Assembly: GCA_013816245.1 (NCBI GenBank) | Contig: JACDEU010000025.1 | Span: forward strand, 1 to 42,486 | Length of the DNA stretch: 42,486 nucleotides | Origin: Actinomycetota bacterium | Lineage (GTDB): Bacteria; Actinomycetota; Thermoleophilia; Gaiellales; Gaiellaceae | Direction of reading: 5' to 3' | Shown here: in pieces, positions 15,198 to 23,494 of the stretch | Numbering within the stretch: the stretch's first letter is position 1 | Layout: every line of letters begins with the position of its first letter | Position numbers and translations under genes: made by a program | Notes under the pieces: model-generated | Database searches by the model: none | What the model saw: only the letters and a program-made list of their open reading frames with translations | What the model was told of the DNA's origin: nothing

Positions 15198-16457
15198 TTA
15201 GGGACCGAGGCGCTCCGGATGGCCGAGCATGCTCAGCTCCGCGATGTCCCGCCTGAAGAAGAGCGAGGTCGTCCAGTCCACCACGACGCGCAGCTTTCGC
15301 GTCAGGAGTGGAAGCTGGTACAGGTGGTAGCTCCGGGTGACGAACCAGCCGAGAAATCCGCGGAACCGGAGTCCGAGCACGTCGGCGATGCCCTTGTAGC
15401 GACCGAGCGTCGCCACCTGTCCGAGCATGCGGTAGCGGTACGGACGAGGCGGTCCGGAGAGGTTCTTCGCGAGCCGTCGGGCCTGCCGCAACGCGTGCTG
15501 GCAGGTCGGAGGGTCGAACTGTCCCGGAGTCGCTTCGTTCGGCACGCGCGCGCCGTCTCCGAGGGCCCAGGCGTGGGGCATTCCCTCGATGCGGAGGTTG
15601 GAGTCCACTAGCACGCGCCCGCGGTCGTCGAGCGGCAGGCCGAGCCGTTCGTTCATCGGATTGGCGCGAACCCCGGCCGTCCAGACCACCGTGCTCGTGG
15701 GAATTCGGCTGCCGTCGGAAAGCGTCGCCGCGTGCGCCTCGACCGATTCGAGCGTCGTGCGGACGCGAATGTCCACACCGCGCGCCGCCAGTTGTTGCGC
15801 GGCGTAGTCGCCGAGCCTGGTCGGGATCTCGGGCAGGATCTTCGCCGCGGCGTCGATCAACACCCAGTGTTGGGTCGCCCCGCGTAGCGCCGGGTAGTAG
15901 CGCATTGCGTCGCGCACGAGATCGGACAATTCGGCGAGCGCCTCGACGCCGGCATAGCCCGCGCCGACGAAGAGAAACGTCAGCTCGCGGTTTCGCTGCT
16001 CCTCACTCGTCGCCGAATCGGCCGCCTCGAGGCGGCGCAGGACGTGGTTGCGGAGGTGGATCGCGTCGGGGAGGGTCTTGAAGCCGAGCGCATGCTCGCC
16101 GAGGCCGGGGATCGGGAGGCTGCGCGACACCGCGCCGAGGGCGACGACGAGCCGTTCGTAGCTGACGGTCAGCGTTCCATCCTCCGTCTCGACGACGACG
16201 TGACGATTGCCGCTGTCCACCTCAGTCGCACGTCCGAGGAGGAGCTCTGCTCGCGGACACATCTGGCGTAGCGGCACGACGACATGACGCGGCTCGAGCG
16301 TTCCGGAAGCCGCCTCCGGCAACATCGGCGTGTAGAGCATGAAGTTCTCCGGCGAGACGATCGTGGCACCGCGTTTGCCGAGCAGCCGCGCGACATAACC
16401 TCCCGCGAAGCCACCGCCGAGCACGAGCGTTCCACCGAGCGCGCCACGGTTAGCCAT
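15198..16457 (-). CDS. Type II NADH:quinone oxidoreductase-like flavoprotein
   Basis: Single-subunit, non-proton-pumping NADH dehydrogenase (NDH-2) of 419 residues, passing electrons from NADH via FAD to quinone at the inner face of the membrane. The FAD-binding loop is LVLGGGFAGGYVARLL near the N terminus. The second nucleotide-binding loop, FLFVGAGYAGVEALAEL, lies around residue 165. VVWTAGVRAN and HAWALGDGARV are typical of the family. The C-terminal 80 residues (FRGFLGWFVTRSYHLYQLP) contain an amphipathic anchor. The ATG at 16457 overlaps the preceding membrane-protein gene by eight bases. Related carotenoid or sulfide oxidoreductase activities cannot be fully excluded. Confidence 0.87.
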   Translation of the reverse strand: MANRGALGGTLVLGGGFAGGYVARLLGKRGATIVSPENFMLYTPMLPEAASGTLEPRHVVVPLRQMCPRAELLLGRATEVDSGNRHVVVETEDGTLTVSYERLVVALGAVSRSLPIPGLGEHALGFKTLPDAIHLRNHVLRRLEAADSATSEEQRNRELTFLFVGAGYAGVEALAELSDLVRDAMRYYPALRGATQHWVLIDAAAKILPEIPTRLGDYAAQQLAARGVDIRVRTTLESVEAHAATLSDGSRIPTSTVVWTAGVRANPMNERLGLPLDDRGRVLVDSNLRIEGMPHAWALGDGARVPNEATPGQFDPPTCQHALRQARRLAKNLSGPPRPYRYRMLGQVATLGRYKGIADVLGLRFRGFLGWFVTRSYHLYQLPLLTRKLRVVVDWTTSLFFRRDIAELSMLGHPERLGP

Positions 16458-17175
16458 CGTTGAGCTCTATGCGTGTCACGCGTCGGCCGCTGTGTCTCGC
16501 CTCGCGCAGCGCGCGGGCGACTCCGTCGGGCAGATCTGCGGCTTCCCGCTCGATGCGGTCGCCGTCTGCCAGTACGAGGATGAAGCGTCCTCGTCCGCCC
16601 TCCGTGGACGGGGCCGGTCCGCCGAGGCGGCGCAGAACCGGCTGCAGCAAGACGAGCAGGACGTTCAGGACGACGACCGCGCCGAGGAGGCGGTAGTACC
16701 CGGCCTGGTCGATCTCCCCGATTGCTGCCGCCCAACCCATCCCGGAGGTGACGATTGCGCAGGCTCCGGCCGCCACTACGAGCATCGCGATCGACGGAGG
16801 GTCGGAGGCCCGCCGGCGGCTCAGCATTCCGGCGATCTGACCGGATGCGATTGCAGCCGAGATGCAACAGACATAAGACTTCCAGGCGACCGAACTGTCG
16901 TTGTCCAGCCAGAGAATCCAGAGCTCGATCAGAAACGACAACGCGGAGAGCCAGATCACGGCACGACCGAGCGCGACGTGACGCTGCTGGTCGAGCAACG
17001 CCGTGCCGCGCGTGGCGATCAGTGACGAAAGGGCAAAGCCGCCGGTCGTGGCGAGGATGCGCAGCTGGGTCTCACCGAAGTCCTGCGTGAGCAGCGCGAC
17101 GATCGCGACCAGAGCTGTGAGGGAAAGGGCGCCGGCCGCAGCGAGCAGCAAGGGCCGGCGAAGGCTGGTGGTCAC
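16450..17175 (-). CDS. Integral membrane protein of unknown function
   Basis: Not recognised. The GTG at 17175 overlaps the helicase stop (GTGA) and gives 241 residues. The first 180 or so form about six hydrophobic segments, beginning LLLAAAGALSLTALVAIVALL and ending RLLGAVVVLNVLLVLLQPVL, with WLSALSFLIELWILWLDND and a Cys pair (YVCCISAAIA) between. The last 55 residues are soluble and include RFILVLADGDRIEREAADLPDGVARALRE, which looks like a small cytoplasmic domain. The gene lies in a tight operon between the helicase and NDH-2. Position next to NDH-2 could hint at a respiratory or membrane-associated role, but this is weak. Confidence 0.8.
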   Translation of the reverse strand: MTTSLRRPLLLAAAGALSLTALVAIVALLTQDFGETQLRILATTGGFALSSLIATRGTALLDQQRHVALGRAVIWLSALSFLIELWILWLDNDSSVAWKSYVCCISAAIASGQIAGMLSRRRASDPPSIAMLVVAAGACAIVTSGMGWAAAIGEIDQAGYYRLLGAVVVLNVLLVLLQPVLRRLGGPAPSTEGGRGRFILVLADGDRIEREAADLPDGVARALREARHSGRRVTRIELNDG

Positions 17176-19418
17176 GACTGCCCTGCCGATGAGGCCGCCA
17201 ACATCCTTCGCAGCAAGATCAGCGCTCCCGCCTTGTCGAGCATCTCGTTGAGGTTGCCGCACTTCGGGCTCTGCACGCAGGATGGGCAACCGTCCGAGCA
17301 CGGGCAGCCTTCGAGCATGCGCGCAGTGTCCTCGACCCAGCCCTCGAAGGCGTTGAAGCCGCGCTCGGTGATGCCGACGCCGCCGGAGTGCCCGTCGTAG
17401 ATGAAGACGGTCGGCCGGTCGGTCTGGAAATGGATGTTGGTCGAAAGTCCGCCGATGTCCCAGCGGTCGCACATAGCCCAGAGCGGGAGCAGCGCGATCA
17501 TCGAATGCTCGGCTGCATGGAGGGTACCGAGCAGCTTCGGCATCTTCTCCAGGCCTTCGAGCTGTTCCGGTTCAGGCAGGTACCAGATCGCCTCGGTCCC
17601 GAAGCTCGTCTCGGGCAGGTCGAGCTCGACGGTCTCGAATGTCGACTGGTCGCGGATCGACTTCTTCTGATACGCGACGACCCGCTCCGTGACGGAGATG
17701 CGGCCGAAGTGGAGCGCGAGCCCGCAACGCCGCTCGAGGCGCAGTATCTCCTCGATGGCGGTGTTCGTGTCCTTCTTCGCCTGGGTGTAATAGTCGCCCT
17801 TGTAGGGCGTCACGACCGCGGTGCGTGCCTGTAGGTCGAGCTCGCGAACGAGGTAGCTCTCTCCGAGATGGAGGTAGATCGCTCCGTGGTGAACGGTCGA
17901 GTAGGCGCGCTCACGCTCGACGATCCCGAGCAACGTTCCGCTCTGCGCCTCGACGACCGCGAACGTGTCGGGCGTGGTGCTTCGCAGCCCGAACCGCCCG
18001 GCTGGGTATTCGCGGCCTGCCCACACGTAACCGGTCTTCGTGTGCTTGAGCTCGGAGAGCAGGGCGGCCCGCTCGAGAGCCTCGTTGCCGAGCGTCGCGC
18101 GGTCTTCGTCGTCGAGCGGCGCCTCGAACGCCGCCGCCCGGACGTGGCCGTCGAGGACGCGCGGATTCGCATGGTCGAGGATCGCAGCCTCCACGCTCCG
18201 TTGCAGAAGTGTCTCCGGCTCGCGCACGAAGTACTGGTCGAGCGCGTCCTGGCTCGCGACGAGCACCGCGAGGCCATGGCCGCGCCGGCCGGCGCGGCCC
18301 CATTGCTGTCGGAGCGACGAGACGGTGCCGGGGAACCCGACGGAGATGGCACAGTCGAGCAGGCCGATGTCGATCCCGAGCTCGAGCGCGTCGGTGGCGG
18401 AGACGCCGAGGAGCTCTCCTTCGACCAGGCGTCGCTCGATGTCGCGGCGCTGCGCCGGTGTGTAGCCGGCGCGATACGGAGCGAGCCGCTTCCCGGTCGG
18501 CCCGTCGACGCGTTCGACGGTGAACTTGTGGATCAGCTCGGCAGCCTTGCGGCTCTTCGCGAAGCAGATCGTCCGCAATTCGCGGGAGACGAGCTCGGAC
18601 ATCAGCTTCGAGGCATCGCCGAGCGCACTTGCGCGCAGGCCCAGTTCCGCATCGAGCAGCTCGGGGTTCCAGAGGAGGATCGTCCGTTCGGCCCGCGGCG
18701 CGGCGTCTGCGTCGACGACCGTCGCGCCGACGCCCGCGAGTCTTGCCGCGAGCTCGCCCGGATTGGCGATCGTCGCCGAGGCGAGCAGGAACTGCGGGTC
18801 CGCTCCGTAGACGCGCGCCAGGCGACGCAGACGCCGGAGCACGTTGCCGACGTGTGAGCCGAAGACTCCGCGGTATACGTGTGCCTCGTCGACGACGATG
18901 TAGCGCAGGTTGTGCAAGACGTCCGCCCACCTGTCGTGATGCGGGAGCACCCCGACATGCAGCATGTCTGGGTTCGTCAGCACGATGTTCGCCCATTTGC
19001 GGATCTGCCAGCGCCGTTCCGCCGGTGTATCGCCGTCGTAGATCGCCGCGCGCACGTTCGGCGCATGCAGCTCCGCGAGCGCACGGGCCTGATCCTGTGA
19101 CAGCGCCTTCGTCGGGTAGAGGTACAACGCACGGTTCTTCGGATCGCGTGCGATCGCGTCGAGCACGGGCAGGTTGAATCCGAGGGACTTCCCGGAAGCG
19201 GTCCCGGTCGCGAGGATCACGTGCTCGCCACGCGCGGCCGCATCGAAGGCCTCGCGCTGGTGCACGTAGAGCTCGTCGAACGGGAGCGCCGCGCGGAGCG
19301 CGGGATGCAAGGTCTCGGGAAGCGCGACTACGCGGGGCTCGGCGGCCGGCACTGTCTCGATGTGAGCCACCTCTTCGCCCTCGAGCAGGTCGTCCCAGAG
19401 CGCTGCGCTGACAGCCAT
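17172..19418 (-). CDS. DEAH-box helicase with four-Cys C-terminal domain (MrfA/Hrq1/SftH-like)
   Basis: A superfamily 2 ATP-dependent DNA helicase, 748 residues. RecA-like domain 1 has ATGTASGKSLGF (Walker A) and VVDEAHVYRG (DEAH box). Domain 2 has GVSATDALELGIDIG and QQWGRAGRRG (motif VI). The C-terminal MZB/DUF1998 region ends with CPCSDGCPSC and KCGN, a four-Cys metal site as in Bacillus MrfA (YprA) and yeast Hrq1. MrfA acts in mitomycin crosslink repair, so DNA repair is the likely role here, by family. The ATG at 19418 is preferred over an in-frame start at 19469 inside the riboswitch, because TACCAT ends six bases before it (leaderless type). It heads an overlapping operon with a membrane protein and NDH-2. 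Confidence 0.9.
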   Translation of the reverse strand: MAVSAALWDDLLEGEEVAHIETVPAAEPRVVALPETLHPALRAALPFDELYVHQREAFDAAARGEHVILATGTASGKSLGFNLPVLDAIARDPKNRALYLYPTKALSQDQARALAELHAPNVRAAIYDGDTPAERRWQIRKWANIVLTNPDMLHVGVLPHHDRWADVLHNLRYIVVDEAHVYRGVFGSHVGNVLRRLRRLARVYGADPQFLLASATIANPGELAARLAGVGATVVDADAAPRAERTILLWNPELLDAELGLRASALGDASKLMSELVSRELRTICFAKSRKAAELIHKFTVERVDGPTGKRLAPYRAGYTPAQRRDIERRLVEGELLGVSATDALELGIDIGLLDCAISVGFPGTVSSLRQQWGRAGRRGHGLAVLVASQDALDQYFVREPETLLQRSVEAAILDHANPRVLDGHVRAAAFEAPLDDEDRATLGNEALERAALLSELKHTKTGYVWAGREYPAGRFGLRSTTPDTFAVVEAQSGTLLGIVERERAYSTVHHGAIYLHLGESYLVRELDLQARTAVVTPYKGDYYTQAKKDTNTAIEEILRLERRCGLALHFGRISVTERVVAYQKKSIRDQSTFETVELDLPETSFGTEAIWYLPEPEQLEGLEKMPKLLGTLHAAEHSMIALLPLWAMCDRWDIGGLSTNIHFQTDRPTVFIYDGHSGGVGITERGFNAFEGWVEDTARMLEGCPCSDGCPSCVQSPKCGNLNEMLDKAGALILLRRMLAASSAGQS

Positions 19419-19434
19419 TTGGCGATGGTAGCCT
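19408..19434. promoter_or_regulatory. Divergent promoters for the helicase operon and the thi riboswitch
   Basis: On the plus strand, CTGACA (19408-19413), 15 bases, then TAGCCT (19429-19434) would start transcription near 19441, right at the edge of the TPP aptamer. On the minus strand, TACCAT (complement of 19425-19430) ends six bases before the helicase ATG. The two -10 hexamers share two base pairs, so transcription in the two directions may compete. The plus -35 lies inside the first codons of the helicase gene. Confidence 0.42.
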
Positions 19435-19436
19435 GG

Positions 19437-19509
19437 GTCCACCGGGGTGCCTTTCGGGGCTGAGAACACACCCGTCGAACCTGATCCGGTTAGGACCGGC
19501 GAAGGGAGA
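19437..19509 (+). promoter_or_regulatory. TPP riboswitch (THI element)
   Basis: The conserved core is unmistakable: GGGGTGCC (19444-19451), GGCTGAGA (19458-19465), ACCC (19470-19473), GAACCTGATC (19477-19486) and the end GGCGAAGGGA (19498-19507). GGGT pairs with ACCC, and CCGGT/ACCGG around TAGG forms the terminal helix of the second arm. The first arm's P3 is very short (GCC/GGC around TTTCGG). The purine-rich 3' end, GAAGGGAG, doubles as the Shine-Dalgarno for the TTG start at 19513, and no terminator follows, so thiamine pyrophosphate most likely shuts off translation rather than transcription. Confidence 0.96.
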
Positions 19510-19512
19510 GAG

Positions 19513-20289
19513 TTGATTTCACGTTGTTTGACTATCGCCGGCTCGGACTCGGGCGGCGGGGCCGGGATCCAGGCCGATCTGAAGGCGTTCGCAGCAGCGG
19601 GCTGCTACGGGATGAGCGCGATCGCCGCGCTCACGGCGCAAAACACGACAGGCGTGACGGCCGTGCACGAGGTGTCGCCCGCGTTCGTGCGCGCACAACT
19701 CGACGCCGTGCTCGACGATCTCGGAGTCGACGCGGCGAAGACGGGGATGCTCTTCTCGCAGGAAGTGATCGAGACAGTCGCCGACACACTCGCGCCCTGG
19801 GGCGTGCCGCTCGTGGTCGACCCGGTCATGATCGCGAACTCCGGCGCGAGATTGCTTCGCGACAATGCGGTCGAGACACTCGTCGCTCGTCTTTTTCCGC
19901 TCGCGACGGTCGTGACACCGAATCTCCACGAGGCGGAGGCGTTGGCCGGCGGGCCAGGGTCGCGTCGCGAGCTGGCCGAGCGGATCCACGACCGGGGTGC
20001 GCCGGCTGTTCTCGTCACCGGTGGACACGGGGAGCCGCCGGTCGATCATCTCTTCGACGGCCAGCACCACGTCGAGATCCTCGTCGAACGACACGACATC
20101 CCTGCGACGCACGGTGCGGGCTGCACTCATTCGGCCACGCTTGCTGCAGGCCTGGCCAGGGGTCTGTCCCTTGAAGCCGCCGCCCGGGAGGCGGCCCGAG
20201 TCGCGAGCCAAGCCGTCCGAAACGGTCTCACCGAACTTGGTGCCGGCGACGGGCCCGTCGACGTCCTGCGTCTGAAAGGAGCGGCATGA
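19513..20289 (+). CDS. thiD: Hydroxymethylpyrimidine (phosphate) kinase ThiD
   Basis: Phosphorylates HMP and HMP-P to HMP-PP, the pyrimidine half of thiamine. A ribokinase-fold protein of 258 residues. LTIAGSDSGGGAGIQADLKA is the signature N terminus, VVDPVMIANSGARLL lies mid-protein, and ATHGAGCTHSATLAAGLA carries the anion hole with the catalytic region (usually GTGCT; here GAGCT). The TTG at 19513 was chosen because it follows the riboswitch-borne Shine-Dalgarno and leads directly into the conserved strand; a second TTG at 19528 is possible. It overlaps thiM by four bases. Riboswitch control is direct. Confidence 0.94.
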   Translation: MISRCLTIAGSDSGGGAGIQADLKAFAAAGCYGMSAIAALTAQNTTGVTAVHEVSPAFVRAQLDAVLDDLGVDAAKTGMLFSQEVIETVADTLAPWGVPLVVDPVMIANSGARLLRDNAVETLVARLFPLATVVTPNLHEAEALAGGPGSRRELAERIHDRGAPAVLVTGGHGEPPVDHLFDGQHHVEILVERHDIPATHGAGCTHSATLAAGLARGLSLEAAAREAARVASQAVRNGLTELGAGDGPVDVLRLKGAA

Positions 20290-21080
20290 GCGTCTCTGCC
20301 GGAACGACTCTGCGCCTTCTACGCGAGCGCAAGCTGCTCGTCCATCAGATCACCAACTACGTCGTGATGAACGAGACGGCCAATGCGACGCTTGCGCTCG
20401 GCGCGCTGCCGGTCATGGCTCACGCGCGTGAGGAGGTCGAGGAGATGGTCTCGCTCGCAGACGCGCTCGTGCTCAACATCGGCACGCTCTCGCCGCACTG
20501 GGTCGAGGCGATGCTCCTGGCCGGGAAGGCTGCGAACTCGCACGGTGTTCCCGTCGTTCTGGATCCGGTCGGGGCGGGCGCGACGAGGTATCGCACCGAC
20601 ACCGCCAGGCGCATCCTCGAGCAGGTGAAGGTGTCCGTCCTTCGCGGGAACCAGGGTGAGATCGCGACGCTGGTCGGCGTCGACGCGGAGGTGCGTGGTG
20701 TCGAGTCGATCGGCGCCGGTGGGGAGAGCGCCGATCTCGCTCGGGCGGCAGCACGCAAGCTGGAGCTCGTCGCGTCGGTGACGGGCCCAGTCGACCAGGT
20801 GTCCGACGGCGAGCGGGTGCTCGCCGTGGCGAACGGTCACGAGCTGCTGGCATCGGTGACCGGCACGGGTTGTATGTCGAGCGCGATCACAGGCTGCTTT
20901 CTCGCCGCGAAGCGTGACGCACCGCTCGAAGCCGCTGCCGAAGCACTCGCATCGTTCGGCGTCGCTGCTGAGGACGCGGCTCGTGGCGCAGCCGGCCCCG
21001 GCTCCTTTCACGTCGCTCTGTACGACGCGCTGGCGGCCCTTGATCCAGCCACGCTCGATTCCCGTACGAAGATCTCGTGA
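20286..21080 (+). CDS. thiM: Hydroxyethylthiazole kinase ThiM
   Basis: Phosphorylates hydroxyethylthiazole, a salvage route to the thiazole half of thiamine. The 264 residues show VHQITNYVVMNETANATLA near the N terminus, VPVVLDPVGAGATRYRT, LRGNQGEIA and SVTGTGCMSSAITGCF, all classical ThiM motifs. The ATG at 20286 overlaps the thiD stop (ATGA), and the gene overlaps thiE by GTGA. Its presence in place of thiG or thiC points to salvage of thiazole, at least for this operon. Confidence is very high. Confidence 0.95.
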   Translation: MSVSAGTTLRLLRERKLLVHQITNYVVMNETANATLALGALPVMAHAREEVEEMVSLADALVLNIGTLSPHWVEAMLLAGKAANSHGVPVVLDPVGAGATRYRTDTARRILEQVKVSVLRGNQGEIATLVGVDAEVRGVESIGAGGESADLARAAARKLELVASVTGPVDQVSDGERVLAVANGHELLASVTGTGCMSSAITGCFLAAKRDAPLEAAAEALASFGVAAEDAARGAAGPGSFHVALYDALAALDPATLDSRTKIS

Positions 21081-21637
21081 AGCTGCACGCGATCGTGAAC
21101 GACCTCGAGACGGCCCGGCTTGGGGTCGAAGGTGGGGCGACCGTCGTTCAGTGGCGCTGGAAGGACGTTCCGCGTGTCGACGTCGTCGAGCGCGGCCGCG
21201 CGACGCGGAGCCTGTGCGCCCGTCACGGGGTGGCCTTCATCGTGAATGACGACGTGGAGGCTGCGCTGATGCTCGGAGCCGAAGGCGTTCACCTTGGCAA
21301 GGGCGACGATGGAGCCGAACGCGCGAAGGACAACGGGCTCATGCTCGGGCTGTCCGCCGCCACGCTCGAGGAAGCCCGTGCGGCGGAGAGCGTCGCCGAC
21401 TACATCGGCGCCGGCCCAATGTGGGAGACGCCGTCCAAGACGGCCGCGGATCCTCCGCTCGGGCTCGAAGGCCTGCGCGAGATCTGTGCCGCGGTGAGCG
21501 TTCCGGTGGTCGCGATTGGCGGCATCGACGAGACGAACGCGGCAGATTGCATCCGTGCCGGTGCAACAGGTGTCGCGGTCATACGCGCTGCCCGCAACGC
21601 CGCGAAGCTTCGCCGGGCGATCGATGAAGCTCTCTGA
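21077..21637 (+). CDS. thiE: Thiamine-phosphate synthase ThiE
   Basis: Joins HMP-PP and thiazole phosphate to give thiamine monophosphate. A compact TIM barrel of 186 residues, slightly shorter than most ThiE. VVQWRWKD matches the VQLRxKD strand with Trp in place of Leu. IVNDDVEAALMLGAEGVHLG and YIGAGPMWETPSKTAADPPLG (usually GPIFPTxTK) hold pyrophosphate and pyrimidine contacts, and VPVVAIGGID is the phosphate-binding strand. The GTG at 21077 overlaps the thiM stop. The slightly changed motifs do not remove key residues that can be judged here. It overlaps thiL by 14 bases. Confidence 0.92.
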   Translation: MKLHAIVNDLETARLGVEGGATVVQWRWKDVPRVDVVERGRATRSLCARHGVAFIVNDDVEAALMLGAEGVHLGKGDDGAERAKDNGLMLGLSAATLEEARAAESVADYIGAGPMWETPSKTAADPPLGLEGLREICAAVSVPVVAIGGIDETNAADCIRAGATGVAVIRAARNAAKLRRAIDEAL

Positions 21638-22439
21638 GGCGGGCGAGCTCGGTCTGCTCGCGGAGCTGGAGCGCCGTGGGCTGGCGCAACGGATCGAGGA
21701 CGACGCAGCGCAACTCGACGCCGGCGTGATCGTGACGCAGGATGCGCTCGTCGAGAATGTCCACTTCCGGCTCGACTGGATCTCGTGGCGCGATCTCGGT
21801 TGGCGCGCGGCGGCGGTGAACCTGAGCGACCTCGCCGCTTCGGGAGCAGAGGCCGAGGGTCTGCTCGTCACACTCGCTGCGCCGGGCCACGTGCGAGTCG
21901 AAGACGTGGTCGAGCTCTACGAAGGCATCGCCGAGACCGGTGTGCCCGTGCTCGGAGGCGATACGTCGAGCGCCGGCAGCGTCGTGCTCGGCGTTACGGC
22001 GATCGGGCGTTCGGACCGGGTTCCCGGGCGAGCCGGGGCAAAACCGGGCGACCAGGTGATCGTGACCGGGCGGCTAGGAGCGGCGGGCGCGGCGTTTCGC
22101 AGGGAGTCGTACGTGCGTCCACCGCTCCGCTTGGCCGAGGGCAAGCAGTTGGCCGCGCACGCGCACGCGCTGCTCGACGTCTCCGATGGGTTGGCGATCG
22201 ACGCCGGACACATCGCTTCGCGCTCAGGTTGCCGGATCGCGATCGAGCTCGAACGCGTGCCGCTTGCAGCCGGAGCGAAGCTCTCGGATCTCGGCTTCGG
22301 CGAGGACTACGAGCTGCTGGCCGCGGTCGAGGGCCCGAACGGGCATACGGCCATCGGACGCTGCGAGGAAGGAGAGGGGGTCGTTCTGACCCTGAACGGC
22401 GAGCCCTACGAGCTAGGCGGTTGGCAGCACTTCCGCTAG
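21624..22439 (+). CDS. thiL: Thiamine-monophosphate kinase ThiL, compact form
   Basis: Phosphorylates thiamine monophosphate to the active cofactor TPP, which then binds the riboswitch at the head of the operon. At 271 residues it is shorter than the usual 310-330, with loops trimmed rather than motifs lost. IEDDAAQLDAGVIVTQDALVE corresponds to the GDDAAVL nucleotide site, with the Gly of that motif replaced by Glu. VHFRLDW, AVNLSDLAASGA, VPVLGGDTSSAG, LLDVSDGLAIDAGHI and GFGEDYELLA are all ThiL-like. The ATG at 21624 is inside thiE; an in-frame start at 21516 would extend it without homology. The 3' end overlaps the convergent thioredoxin gene by 27 bases. Confidence 0.9.
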   Translation: MKLSEAGELGLLAELERRGLAQRIEDDAAQLDAGVIVTQDALVENVHFRLDWISWRDLGWRAAAVNLSDLAASGAEAEGLLVTLAAPGHVRVEDVVELYEGIAETGVPVLGGDTSSAGSVVLGVTAIGRSDRVPGRAGAKPGDQVIVTGRLGAAGAAFRRESYVRPPLRLAEGKQLAAHAHALLDVSDGLAIDAGHIASRSGCRIAIELERVPLAAGAKLSDLGFGEDYELLAAVEGPNGHTAIGRCEEGEGVVLTLNGEPYELGGWQHFR

Positions 22440-22736
22440 CGCCCGCTCGTAGTGCGAGCGCGGGCGCGCCCCGATCAAAGTCGCCTTGGCCTCGCCGCCC
22501 TCGAACAGGATGGCCGTCGGAATCGAGAGGACGTCGTAGCGAGCGGCTGTGAGCGGGTTCTCGTCGATGTTCAGCTTGGCGAACTCGACGCGGCCACGCG
22601 TCTCCGACTCCAGCTGCTCGAGGATCGGCTCGACGGCCCGGCACGGGCCGCACCAGGGTGCCCAGAAGTCGAGCACGACTGGTGCGTCGGCCTGGAGGAC
22701 GTCATGCTCGAACGTGGCGTCGGTGACCTCGAACAT
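22413..22736 (-). CDS. Thioredoxin
   Basis: A 107-residue cytoplasmic thiol-disulfide reductant. VLDFWAPWCGPCRAVEPIL carries the active site C29/C32 (WCGPC), and VLSIPTAILFEGG provides the cis-Pro loop. Length and motif are those of classical thioredoxin rather than of a membrane-anchored relative, since there is no signal peptide. The ATG at 22736 has GGGAG immediately upstream, too close for an ideal ribosome binding site, and TACTCT eight bases upstream may be a -10. Several thioredoxins per genome are normal, so no symbol is assigned. Confidence 0.93.
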   Translation of the reverse strand: MFEVTDATFEHDVLQADAPVVLDFWAPWCGPCRAVEPILEQLESETRGRVEFAKLNIDENPLTAARYDVLSIPTAILFEGGEAKATLIGARPRSHYERALAEVLPTA

Positions 22737-22756
22737 CTCCCGTCAGAGTAGCCGCT

Positions 22757-23476
22757 CTAGATCCGTCCGAGCAGGGCCGCGAGCCTCAGCCGCGGCACCT
22801 TCCAGATCGCCTCGGCGACGATCCCCTTCGACATCTTCGAGCCACCGGCCTCGCGGTTGGCGAACGTGATCGGCACCTCGACCACCTGGAAGCCGGCACG
22901 CAAGGCCCGGTAGGTCGTGTCGATCTGGAACGCGTAGCCCTTCGAGTGGATCGAGTCGAGATCGACCGTCTCGAGGACTTCGCGGCGATAGCACTTGAAT
23001 CCGCCGGTCAGGTCGCGCACGCCGACGCCGAGAATCACACGGGCATAGAGCGATCCCCCTGCGGAGATGATTCGCCGTAACAGCCCCCAGTTCCGCACGC
23101 CGCCGCCGGGGACGTACCGCGAGCCGAGTGCAAGGTCTGCGCCGCCAGCTACTGCGCCGATCAGACGCGGGACGTCGTTGGGATCGTGGGAGAAGTCGCA
23201 GTCCATCTCCAACACAAGCTCCGCGTCGCCCGAGAGCGCGCGGCGAAAGCCGGCGAGGTATGCAGGCCCGAGCCCTTCCTTGCGCTCGCGGTGTAGGACG
23301 TCCACGTAGTCGAGCTCGGCGGCGAGGCGGTCGGCCAGCCCGCCGGTCCCGTCTGGTGAGTTGTCGTCGATCACGAGGATCTGCACGCCCTTGTCCCCGA
23401 GCGCGCGCACCATCGGCTCGAGGTTCTCGCGCTCGTTGTACGTGGGAAGACAGACGACGGCCCTGGGCACGTGCAC
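22757..23476 (-). CDS. Polyprenol-phosphate mannosyltransferase-like GT2 (Ppm1/DPM1 family)
   Basis: Transfers mannose (or another hexose) from a nucleotide sugar to polyprenyl phosphate on the inner membrane face, supplying lipid-linked mannose for glycolipids and glycoproteins. The 239-residue GT-A domain has VVCLPTYNERENLEPMVRAL, LVIDDNSPDGTGGLAD, LVLEMDCDFSHDP (the DxD-type metal site), DLALGSRYVPGGGVRNWG, and VRDLTGGFKCYRREVL. There is no C-terminal membrane domain, as in soluble DPM1. The GTG at 23476 was chosen over one at 23470 on spacing to a possible -10. The start sits within a 14-bp palindrome shared with the divergent polX promoter. Confidence 0.88.
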   Translation of the reverse strand: MHVPRAVVCLPTYNERENLEPMVRALGDKGVQILVIDDNSPDGTGGLADRLAAELDYVDVLHRERKEGLGPAYLAGFRRALSGDAELVLEMDCDFSHDPNDVPRLIGAVAGGADLALGSRYVPGGGVRNWGLLRRIISAGGSLYARVILGVGVRDLTGGFKCYRREVLETVDLDSIHSKGYAFQIDTTYRALRAGFQVVEVPITFANREAGGSKMSKGIVAEAIWKVPRLRLAALLGRI

Positions 23477-23480
23477 GTGC
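23467..23480. repeat. 14-bp perfect palindrome between the GT2 and polX genes
   Basis: GCACGTGCACGTGC reads the same on both strands and covers the start codon of the minus-strand glycosyltransferase gene. It ends one base before TATATT (23482-23487), a TANNNT -10 seven bases from the polX ATG at 23495. It is also built of two overlapping GCACGTGC units. An operator for a dimeric regulator is possible, but GTGCAC words also arise by chance in codons of a GC-rich genome. Confidence 0.4.
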
Positions 23481-23494
23481 GTATATTCAACGCG

